64,000 nucleotides of DNA from assembly GCA_032622095.1 (NCBI GenBank), contig CP136067.1, forward strand, positions 130,403,990 through 130,467,989. Reading direction: 5' to 3'. Made by a program: the position numbers and the translations under genes. The notes beneath the pieces were generated by a model that made no database searches, was not told where the DNA came from, and saw only the letters and a program-made list of their open reading frames with translations. Source of the DNA: Siphonodentalium dalli. Its lineage: Eukaryota > Mollusca > Scaphopoda > Gadilida > Siphonodentaliidae. Positions within the stretch are counted from its first letter, which is position 1. Each line of letters starts with the position of its first letter. Positions 1-8,640 of this stretch are shown here, one piece after another.

Positions 1-414
1 ATAAATGTATAACATGACGCAAAAATTCTAACATTTTCCAACAGAGACAATCGAAAGGTGGTAACATGTCAGAAAAATAGCATATTTTCACATTTCGGCG
101 GCCATCTTGGCCGCCATATTGGATTCTGGTGTCGGATTTTTGGCTAATTTGTAAGGGTTGTATATTAGCATAACGAATCGAGCGGAAAACAAGACGGTAT
201 GTGACATCATCTTTACTATAACGGCGATCAAAGAGACCTGGTGCATTTAAAAAAAATGGCCGCCATGATGGACGCCATCTTGTCTGGAGTCTCTGCGGCC
301 ACTTTTTTTTCTTGTTAACAAGTGAAAAAAATTAGAGGAGACCTTAAGGAAGAAAATTATTGGGGTGAAGTTAAGTCCTGGGGGGGGTGCAGAGGTCGAC
401 CAATATCTCCTGGA
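1..414. other. unassigned DNA with YY1-like motifs
   Basis: No gene is visible. Four GCCGCCAT/GGCGGCCAT-type stretches occur at about 97-123 and 254-283, partly as inverted pairs. They resemble the known YY1 core (GCCGCCATCTTG), which is common in retroelement 5' regions and promoters. No adjacent coding region supports a promoter call. Confidence 0.3.
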
Positions 415-1330
415 CTAAAATGGACTGGTAAAGTACCACAATTGGCTAACGTTGCGATTTTTTTCGACTTCTAGTCGAGAAAATCGCAACGTTAGCAAAA
501 TGTGTTACATTTCTGTCAAAATAGATTTGTATCCTTCTCATCACTTAATCTTGCCATCAATGCAAAAATCTCCAATGGATGATTCTTGCATGTAGATTTT
601 CACAATGCGACCCTCTTCGAGCGCACTTTGCTTACCACACTGTCATTAGAATCCAAGAAAATCGTAACGTTAATACAGTATACTACTTTCTCTATCAAAT
701 GGGGTTAGAATCCTTCTGAACACCCTCTATTTACATGTTTCGCGTGATATCCACGTGAGAGTCATCTTTTATTGAAATATGTTATGAGATAATGGTAAAA
801 TGGTACATATAAAAAATTTCCCCTTCTCAAATCGGTGTTTTATTCGTAGAAATATGTTTATTTGACAAAAAGAAACACACTTGATTTGGCATTATGGAAA
901 TTTGGTAGAAAACGCGCGGGCGTCGTTGACGACGCCATTGCGTTTTTCTACCAAATTTCCCGAATGTCAAATCAATTGTGTTTCTTTTTGTCAAAAAACA
1001 TCATATTTCTACGAATAAAACACCGATTTGATTCGGAGAAGTTTTATATGTACCATATTACCATTATCTCATAACATATTTCACTGAAAGGTAACTTATA
1101 CGAGTACACATTACAACGCTAGCGTCTTCGAATTTATTCGAAGACTTTAGCTTTTGTTAAAAATGCACTGGTAAAGTAGCACAATTTATTAATGCTCGGT
1201 ATTATTCTAAGTTCAGTGTGTCTAGCGAAGGGGAACGCCCTTCGCTTACCACACTGCCATTAGAATCCGAGAACAAAACGATAGATTACTAAATTATGCT
1301 CTTTTCTGTCAAAACCCCTTCGAAGCTCTT
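415..1330. repeat. two copies of a dispersed repeat with internal hairpins
   Basis: A phrase reading ACTGGTAAAGTA-C-ACAATT occurs near 424-443 and again near 1167-1186. A second phrase, GCTTACCACACTG-CATTAGAATCC, occurs near 628-653 and 1233-1258, so two partial copies lie in the same orientation. Each copy has a strong hairpin nearby: 445-496 (24-25 bp arms ending GCTAACGTTGCG / CGCAACGTTAGC) and 1118-1151 (GCTAGCGTCTTCGAA against TTCGAAGACTTTAGC). The stems differ in sequence between copies. The family is unknown. Confidence 0.55.
765..1092. mobile_element. palindromic foldback MITE
   Basis: About 160 bases at 765-927 are repeated in inverted orientation at 928-1092, meeting at a GGCGTCGTTGACGACGCC centre (919-936). 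The arms match with scattered differences, for example TTTGACAAAAAGAAACAC on the left against its complement near 980-1000. There is no coding capacity. The 70-codon frame across the palindrome is a by-product of the inverted repeat. The structure fits a foldback MITE. No clear target-site duplication was found, so the superfamily is unknown. Confidence 0.65.
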
Positions 1331-1353
1331 ACCTTACTCTTTGGAATCTAACA

Positions 1354-1485
1354 CAACCTCTGGACCGACGAGCCCGGTCCTGGGCCGGCACGCTGGTCCA
1401 CCCCTCGCTCGTCGGCACTCTGACACATGGGCCAGAGTGCCGGATCCCGGTTATGTGACCCGGCACTCTGGCCCACCCCTGATTC
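1354..1485. repeat. GC-rich nested inverted repeats
   Basis: A GC-rich island in AT-rich surroundings. A perfect 15-bp inverted repeat, GGGCCAGAGTGCCGG (1429-1443) against CCGGCACTCTGGCCC (1460-1474), has a 16-base loop. An outer pair, GACCGACGAGC against GCTCGTCGGC, lies around 1360-1415. It is probably part of a small mobile element. No gene is present. Confidence 0.5.
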
Positions 1486-2744
1486 TATTTCTGGATACCA
1501 TTGTTCCATAACTCGGTAAATCTTCAATTTAAGTAGTGCTAAAACTATGAGCCCTTACGAAAAGAATCAGAAACATTACCCAAAAACGTGTATTTCACAA
1601 ACTTGTAAGACTTACTGTGAATTTCATTATTGATGAAATGTGTTCATTGCCAAATATTGATTGTAAATATGTTAAAATCATAATCAATTGTAAATATGTT
1701 GATTGTTAATTATTGATGAAATGTAATGTTTCTGTAATGGCAGACCACACATTTCGAGCGCTGCTTCGGTAGTCATATTATTGTGGTATGTATCAATATC
1801 ATTTTCTTCGTTGGTAATGTAGTCTAAATTATGAGAAGAACGAACATTATAATCACCAGTTATATAGAGGATCTACAAAGAGTCCCCAGTTTATAGCTGA
1901 ATTCACAAAACGAATCCAGTAAATTCGGTCTGGACCGAGCCTTTGGCGAGGTTCACACCTAATTTGCTGAATGAGTTTGTAAATTCCGCTATAACATGGG
2001 GACGAGTTGTAGATTCTATTTATTACATGATCAAAGACCTGGTCAAAACATACTTAAATCAACAAATGGGACGCAAAACTGACATCGACTTTGTAAGGCG
2101 GCGATGACGTTTCAAGTAATTATGCGTTGTTTGCCAGCGTAAAGAAATAGTCCCAGATAAATAAATACTCGTTGGCGTATTAATGGCGTATATTTTGTGA
2201 CATAACTTTTCAAACTCTCCATTCATCAAAAATTGCAAGTTACCTGGCACTATTTCCTGTTATTAAACGAACGTTTAATATCACAATTTATAGAATGGGT
2301 TTATTGAATATAATAATGGTAGGATCGTGTAATAGAAACTCATCTGCAACATATCCTCGCCAAGAGCACTTTGTGCTGAACTCGATGGACAGTACCTTCT
2401 GGAGGATCATAGACTGTCCCAAAAATAATGTTAATGTCGTGCTGACACATTTCCAACCAATGACTATATGGATAATTGGTATGCAATATGCGCGTTGATG
2501 CCCCAAGTTCAGAATTTACGCTTAATGGTCCGCTAGAATTGACAAGCGATAGTTTTGTTCGATTTATCATATGCAGAACAAAGCCCGGAAGAACAAGATG
2601 GTCACAATTATCTGTCTTTGTGTCTGACATGCATAGCATATCGTAATTGCATAGCATATTGAAATTCAGGGTATGTCATTTTTTTGTCTTATCCCACAAA
2701 TATTTAAAACTAGTACTTTGATTTATAATTCCGAATAGTATGAC
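1486..2744. other. unassigned AT-rich DNA
   Basis: No gene or repeat family is recognised. Short open frames on both strands between 2059 and 2657 overlap one another and resemble no known protein. A duplicated ATTGATGAAATGT phrase (about 1632 and 1708) is the only local repeat noticed. Confidence 0.4.
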
Positions 2745-3125
2745 TATTTTCGAAATCATCATCATAATTACTACAGCCATCATCGCCATCAGCAACATCA
2801 AGGTCAACCTCAACAACATCAAAATATTCATGATGATCATCATAAACAATCATCATCATCATCGTCATCACCACCGTCATCATCATCATCATCATCATCA
2901 CCATCATCTACAACCAAATCCACATCACCATCATAATCATCATCATCATCATTATCATTGTGACCGCCATCATCATCTCAATCATTGTCAATGCCACCAT
3001 CATCACCACCGTGAACACAAACACCATCACCATCATCAGCATCACCACCGTCAGCATAATTATCATCATCATTATCATCATCATCATCATAATAATCATA
3101 ATCGCCATAATCAATATCAATACAT
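2745..3125. repeat. (CAT/ATC)n trinucleotide microsatellite
   Basis: An imperfect CAT/ATC trinucleotide tract of about 380 bp. It produces artificial open frames of poly-His, poly-Ile and poly-Met in several frames. These are not genes. Confidence 0.95.
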
Positions 3126-4781
3126 GTAAAATTATCACTGTCAATCAATTATCTAGTATGCTTCAATATATCCTAAATTGGGACTGTGACATGCAGGTTC
3201 TCGTTTTCGGTACAGTATATCTCATCACTTTCCCCTATGAATTGTGTGCACTCAGTGTACTCATTAATGACCTTGACATATACGGCAGAAATGCGGCATT
3301 GTTTGGTAAATTTAATATTCGATCTCGGGTACGGTTATAAATATTATTTTAGCCATCTAGATGTCATGCTAGTGTGCATGTCTGTAAAGAGCTAACATCG
3401 TGTTACATAATGGGGTATGGCAACAACGTCAGCCGATGTTGGTCTAGCGGTAAGTGACGAGTTGATAGGCCTTCAGTAGATAACTTTAGTTGTGATGTGG
3501 CAATATCAAGCATCAATGGTGACAGCAACAATGGTACATAAATATATATCTGAGCGTAAGTAAATAAAGCCCAGAACTGTCTCAATGTGGAAGTCGCACG
3601 GTGTAAATCCATGTAAACTCAGTAGAGTTATTCCCCCTATACAGCTTCTGATCTCTCGTTCGCATGACTCCCCCCGAGTTCCCAATTCACCCATGGTTTT
3701 ACATCATCCTTGAAATGCCTCGCTTAAACTCGTTAACATATATACCAGTCTGCTATGGACAAGGCAGAGATAAGAGGAACGCTAATTACTGTTGTATAAA
3801 AAGACATTCCAACTGACCGAATATATGTGAGGTCAAATGTGCACGGACATTTGTAAGGTTAAAACTAGATAGATACTCAGTCAAAGAAATATCGAAGGTA
3901 AATGCCGTGCGATCAGGGATGTTACTGGTAGGTGGGGGTATATTATGCATCAAGTGGCTACATAATCGGACCAAGAACGATCACAGACACACACAAGAGC
4001 ACTGTCGGTATTAGCAAGCCCGTTACAATCAAGAGGCACGCATTGTGATATCGGAGTTTGTTTGGCAATTGTCACACATTTACAAATGCGTTGTTGCGGC
4101 TTTGCCGGGTATTGTACAACAGACAGGGTGTCGTTGCTTTTCTCGGCACGAATGCAATTCACACGAATGCTGTGAACACAATCTGTCATCAATTCGCAAC
4201 CGTATGTGATCATCACTCAAGTATCCACGTCTATCACTATCCGTTTAATCATTGGGGTGTTAATAGAGACTTTTCGCAAAAGCACGGTTACAATTTCGGA
4301 TATGGACAATATCCTGCCAGTATACGGCCACAAATTCGATATTTACGCATGGGGTTCTTATGTGAGACGAAATATATCTCACGCAGTTTAATTAGATGTG
4401 CAGATTCTGTCAAAAATGATCCACCAGTTCTGCTTTTATGACGCTCTAACATTACCCGCGTGGTGTATAACACCCGGATACGACCATGGTATATAATAGA
4501 GATACCAATGACTTTTTCCATCAAAGTGTGTGTAACCAGGTATCTGTCTAACTGAATATAGTGGGGCGTATGCCGTCTCACCAATCAACCATCGTATGTA
4601 AGTTGTAATGGTGTCAACATTACTATAGGATATATATCCTATCCGTAATCGTAATAGTGATTTTGCGAAAGGTCTCTATTGACAAAAACTTGTTTCTTTC
4701 CGCGAGATGGCCCGAACGATCACGTGTCCAGTGAATAGATGTCAATACACAGTCATGTCTTAGATACACGTGGGTTCAAGT
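3126..4781. other. unassigned DNA with a small inverted pair
   Basis: No gene is recognised. A 127-codon frame at 4058-4441 (+) has no known motif. A phrase beginning AATAGAGACTTTTCGCAAAA (4263-4282) recurs inverted near 4660-4680, and ATAGGATATATATCCTAT (about 4624-4641) is a short palindrome between them. An old foldback element is possible. Confidence 0.35.
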
Positions 4782-4881
4782 GGGGATTTGTTTATATTTT
4801 CTGTAGGAATTTGTTTATATTTTCGGTAGGGATTTGTTTATATTTTCGGTAGGATTAGTTTATATTTTCGGTAGGGATTTA
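4782..4881. repeat. 24-bp tandem repeat, about 4 copies
   Basis: The unit reads approximately GGGATTTGTTTATATTTTCG plus GTAG, with small variants (CTGTAGGA, GGTAGGATTA). It is a minisatellite with no gene. Confidence 0.85.
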
Positions 4882-5144
4882 GGGATTAACCATGGCACGT
4901 CATTTTATTTTGTAAATAGTCAACTGATTGATCAATTGCAATTATAATTTGATCCGAATCAACATGACTGGCATGACATGCGAATTGATGATTGTGTTCA
5001 CTTGAAGCTGAGGTGTACAATGAAGTCGTCGCTTTCCTTAAACAAATATTTCACGATAATCCCATCCTTCATGAACATAGACCATTGTCAATGAAAGTGT
5101 GTTTATTACTGGTGTCGCAGAACATACTGATGTGAGCGTTTCCG

Positions 5145-5510
5145 TCAGCAGGAGCAGAAATTTGGGCTGGTATTTAGCTCCGCGCACTTTTTTTGTGGTA
5201 TGCTGCACGTAACTATATTAGCATTGTTAAATGTCTGAGACAGTTTATGGTATGCTAGATGGAACCACGTGATGACTCGAGAAACACTGGCGTTGGTATT
5301 TGTGGAATCATTTGTTCCCAGGTGAAGAGTGCTGTAAACGATTTTGTCATTGTCAATATTACGGTATGAAATGGCCTTCCCAATCAACTTATCAATCATG
5401 TTAATATGAGGCTCATTATATGAGCACCACCGAGCAGTCGGCATGTCAATACTAACGCTGAACAGGTCATTGTCGCATGGTTTCGAGCAAAAAGACACCC
5501 AGCATTTCAA
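5145..5510 (-). pseudogene. SGNH-hydrolase-like fragment of a LINE ORF1
   Basis: A 121-codon frame containing KIVYSTLHLGTNDSTN followed by VITWFHLAYHKLSQTFNNANIVTCSIPQ. The HxGTND block, followed by a hydrophobic helix and a second block ending in -SIPQ, is the pattern of block III and the next strand of SGNH/GDSL-type esterase domains found in ORF1 proteins of some LINEs. The N-terminal GDS block is not visible. It lies downstream, on the same strand, of the zinc-knuckle ORF1 fragment at 6102-6690, so both probably belong to one degraded ORF1. About 5440-5510 is related in inverted orientation to 5836-5900, so the locus is rearranged. The family call is inference; the element is non-functional. 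Confidence 0.5.
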
Positions 5511-5764
5511 ACTCTCGTTAGTGTATCACGTGATACAACTTGAATGACAACAATTTCGGCTTTTTCAAATTTACTGTAGCGCAAATACAATAGACTTCGG
5601 CGGTTTAAATATTGGTCCAATTTGGACAATAATCAAGGATACGGAACTGCGCTGCCAGTCAGACTCAAAGCCCATTTAAATTTCGTTGATATTTCACTCC
5701 GATCACAAACAAATAATTATCATAATATTAATATAGACGACTAAACAAAATTCCCGTTGTTTCA

Positions 5765-5870
5765 ATGTTTGGTGAGACTTTGAAATCCTGGGTGTCATTT
5801 TGTTTGTTTGGGACACCCTGGGTGTCTTTTTGCCCGTTTGAGAGATCCTGTGTGTCTTTTTGTCAAAACG
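5765..5870. repeat. 33-bp tandem repeat, about 3 copies
   Basis: Three units built on CCTGGGTGTCTTTTTG / TTTGTTTGGGA. On the minus strand they read as an 11-residue repeat (KKTHRISQTG, KKTPRVSQTN, KMTPRISKSHQ). They may be an expansion inside the linker of the neighbouring ORF1 remnant, or a simple minisatellite. Confidence 0.6.
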
Positions 5871-5965
5871 ATGCGACAATGACACATTCAGCAATACTAA
5901 CAACTCTACAGTTACTTGCGTTGAATATCAAAGTATCGATCGCATGCGGGTGTGGTTCGTTGTAA
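5836..5965 (+). repeat. inverted duplicate of part of the SGNH-like fragment
   Basis: The plus strand here (TGTGTCTTTTTGTCAAAACG, then GCGACAATGACACATTCAGC) matches the reverse complement of about 5445-5505. On the minus strand about 5920-5985 also reads YNEPHPHAIDTLI, resembling YNEPHINMIDKLI of the 5145-5510 frame. Two related pieces of the ORF1 therefore sit here in conflicting orientations, an inversion/duplication scar. Confidence 0.5.
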
Positions 5966-6101
5966 TCACTTTGTTTGTCCGGTGTTTGTTTAGCTTTTGT
6001 CTCGTGGTCCTGATGTGTGTTTTTGCGATTGGTGGGCGGAGCCTGTGGTTTATTTACAGTTTCACCAGTCGAATTCTTTAAGAAGTTGGCTACGTCAGTC
6101 A

Positions 6102-6690
6102 TCAGCATATCGAGCGATTGTTATATCTGTTGACGGGCATTGTAAGGCGCTTGCATTGTAGTACACGTGACTTAACCTTGATTTTTGTGTCCTTCACCTT
6201 AGCACTTACTGCAAACTTGCAAACTACGATTACTGCTGACTTCCTCTCTTCACATGTAGCTGTGGGAAAGTGAAGGGTCTCACAATACGCGCACTGTATC
6301 TGGGTCAAGTCGGAGAATACACGCAATGGATAGCCATGTACGTGAATAATATTTGGAATTTCCGAACAGTCCTTTATTTGTATAAATCTGTTACCATTGT
6401 CAATTGAATATTGCCTGACTTTACCCCTTATTATGGTTTCATTTACCACATCGCCATACTGTGTAAGCTGGTCAACGATGGTGGGATCAGGCAGTTCAAA
6501 TGGCGCGTCTTTAATGGTGACCATAGTGACTTTATTTTCAACATCAAATGGCTTGACCAAGTTTCCAAAAATTTTCATTCCCCTTTCCATGAGATTAGTT
6601 TTGGTTTCAATATTACTCACGGTGATGAAGCATTTCTCCATAGTAACTTGAATAGCGTGCACGTTGTCCAACTGAATAATTCGCTATATA
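6102..6690 (-). pseudogene. LINE ORF1 remnant: RRM-like region plus zinc knuckle
   Basis: A 189-codon frame with conserved blocks typical of an ORF1 seen in many marine-invertebrate LINEs: VTMVTIKDAPFELPDPTIVDQLTQYGDVV, then YSIDNGNRFIQIKD, then a zinc knuckle CAYCETLHFPTATC (C-x2-C-x3-H-x5-C). The protein would bind element RNA in the retrotransposition particle. Continuation towards 5863 (KNSTGETVNKPQAPP..., low-complexity linker) needs a frame change, and the SGNH-like part at 5145-5510 would be the C-terminal domain. No ORF2 for this element is seen nearby. It is broken and not expected to be functional. Assignment rests on motif recognition only. Confidence 0.6.
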
Positions 6691-6859
6691 CTCCGAGCTA
6701 CGTCCGTCTCGTTAATCCGGCCGAACATTCTAATGTCGAAAGCAACTGTCAAGTTACGCTTAATTTTAAATCCATTGTCAATGTGAATCCAACTGATATT
6801 TAATATAAAGTGGAATGAGTATCATAGTAACACACGTTTGCAGTGCCGAATACTAATCA

Positions 6860-7695
6860 ATTATGTCAACTAGATCGTAATATCCACCGCTTTTATAGCA
6901 CATACTCGACTATGGGTAAATAATCATATTCGACATTGCTATGTGGTTTACGCACCACAGACTGTTAACGGCCTAGCCAATGGCAGCATACGACATTATT
7001 GTAAACAATACGTAGTCTACCAATATTCATCTTACAATCATCTGTAAATTCATGTGAGGACTTGACAAATAATAGTGAGGTGTGGGATGAAGACATTAGA
7101 GATGATTGGACACCAATTCTGAGGATTTTATAAATTGATCAAAGAGTGTTTGGTGGGAAGATTACGTTGCATGATCGTTGAAAGTAGAAATAATTCGTCA
7201 AATTGATGTTTTAAGTTTCTCAATTAATTTTGTCGCTTGAATAATATATATATGATATTCGCACTTTTGTCGCTGGCCTGCGGTCACCAACAAAACCTTC
7301 TAATCGGAGTGGATGAGACATGTTATATGTCACTGTGATCCTGTGTATGACATGCAGCTAAAATGCGGGCATATAACTATATACCAGTGCATTTGTTAAT
7401 GCTATTTCTTTACTGCTTAGACAGCATGTCCACTGCATCAGTTATCTGAAATTCAGGATATCAGATAGGCAGTACAAAGTTCTGCTATATTTACAAGAAG
7501 AAAGCACCAGTGCTGTATACATTGAGAGTTCATTCCCAACAATACCCTGACTATCAACAGCTGGTGTGAATACTGAATACCATGCAGTGAAGAAAATATG
7601 TGATGACCGACATATATTTCAAACTTCAATACCATATATTTCCGTCACTTTTCTTGATAGTAATCTGCCAAGCTGTGCCACATTAAGATCAAAAG

Positions 7696-7698
<3 letters not shown>
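6860..7698. repeat. dispersed repeat 'family A', copy 1
   Basis: Aligns by eye with 17,220-18,370 and with parts of each 2,765-bp unit (for example 31,790-32,960 in the first). Shared phrases include TACTCGACTATGGGTAAA, GACTTGACAAATAATAGTG, TTGGTGGGAAGATTACGTTG and AATCTGCCAAGCTGTGCCAC. It ends directly in a (TA)n tract. No coding region is recognised; it may be a non-autonomous element or a LINE/PLE 3' region. Confidence 0.65.

Positions 7699-7741
<43 letters not shown>
7699..7741. repeat. (TA)n microsatellite
   Basis: About 21 TA units at the end of family A copy 1. A second family A copy (17.2-18.4 kb) also ends in TA/TG repeats. Confidence 0.97.
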
Positions 7742-7743
<2 letters not shown>

Positions 7744-7794
7744 CCAAAATAATGGAGACATGACTTATAAAACGATCATTTAATACATTTGTAA

Positions 7795-7840
7795 GTCTAG
7801 AGGCCTTTCGTGCTTAGTATCATTGCACTCTTCAGTAGAC
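7795..7840 (-). ncRNA. hammerhead ribozyme, type I, at the 3' side of a Penelope-like element
   Basis: Read on the minus strand from 7840 to 7795: stem I 5' side GTCTA, core CTGAAGA (CUGANGA consensus), stem II GTGC with an 11-base loop closing on GCAC, core GAAA, a minimal helix III/loop AGGCCT, cleavage triplet ending TC (predicted cut after position 7800), and stem I 3' side TAGAC. Stem I is a perfect 5-bp pairing and stem II a perfect 4-bp pairing, and every invariant core base is present. Hammerhead ribozymes with very short helix III are known in the pseudo-LTRs of Penelope-like elements. The position here, 65 bp past the endonuclease stop on the same strand, fits that. The self-complementary AGGCCT suggests it may work as a dimer. 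Self-cleavage in vitro is inferred, not shown. Confidence 0.85.
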
Positions 7841-7905
7841 TGTTATTGTCGTACGTAATAGACGCAAGGGAGATAACTCTCCCATGCACTTCCGGCTATT
7901 ACGTC

Positions 7906-8640
7906 TTACAGGATTTTGAAGAAATCTTCCCGAATATTGCGATGTATTTTGCTCTGGTACATCTTGCAGAACGGGAAGACATGGAAACTCTTTCTGCCAT
8001 AATCGTCCAGATGGGCACTCAATGGAATCTTCCTGTATTCTGGCTGCTTAATATGCTGTCAGTGGATTCGCATACGCTCAACCACAATATTGCCAGTTTC
8101 CCAAATATAGCTTTCTCCGCATCCATCACACATTATACAATATATCAGATTTACTGTCTTGCACGTCATATCGGCATCGGTGTATATCTTCATACCGTTT
8201 TTAAGGGTAATAGTATTTCCTTCTATGATGTGCTGGCACGCTTTACATCTGGGATCACCACATTTGTTGACTTTATATTACTTAGATATGTTTGTCTTGA
8301 ATTTAGCACCAGTGAGCATGTGTTTTAGGTTCCTTGGTTGACGCTTGCTGGGTAAAATGTCCGCTTTGGTATCCCAAAGATCGCATTTCATTACTGGTAT
8401 GAAGAATTGGTAGTAATTCTTGGGCTTTTGCAGATATATTAAAGTGGTGTGGATTGTGTGTTGTCACAAAAGGAATAATGTTAGTTTCTGAGGACTTCTG
8501 TTTGGCAGTTCGTAATTCATTTTCTCGAATGAGTTGGGCTCTCTGAATCCCATTTGTAATCAAACCTTTTGGATAATGTTGTTTCGATAAGAATGACTCT
8601 AATTCCTTTAGTTTGATTGAATCTGACTCTGCTGATATTT
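7906..8640 (-). pseudogene. Penelope-like element remnant: RT C-terminus and GIY-YIG endonuclease
   Basis: The minus strand reads DSIKLKELESFLSKQHYPKG, then IIPFVTTHNPHHFN (PFVTTxNP block at the end of Penelope-like RT). After a frameshift near 8320-8335 it continues RNLKHMLTGAKFKTN, CGDPRCKAC (zinc-finger-like C-x4-C-x2-C) and the GIY-YIG region NLIYCIMCDGCGESYIWETG, then FHVFPFCKMYQ to a stop at 7906. In Penelope-like elements the RT is fused to a C-terminal GIY-YIG endonuclease in this order. Here GIY is IYC and YIG is YIW, and there are at least two in-frame stops plus the frameshift, so it is dead. The N-terminal RT core is absent. The remnant is cut off at about 8616-8640, where the 8.6-14.0 kb inverted repeat begins. 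Confidence 0.85.

Noticed and set aside
2740-3340. Poly-His, poly-Met and poly-Ile frames on both strands
   Set aside because: They are translations of the (CAT)n microsatellite; the same applies to 56,665-57,034 over (GAT)n.
4058-4441. 127-codon plus-strand frame
   Set aside because: No recognisable motif, competing frames on the other strand, and partial overlap with a local inverted repeat.
7810-8328. 172-codon plus-strand frame, the longest outside elements in that area
   Set aside because: It lies antisense to the Penelope-like endonuclease and the hammerhead; the minus strand carries the recognisable motifs.
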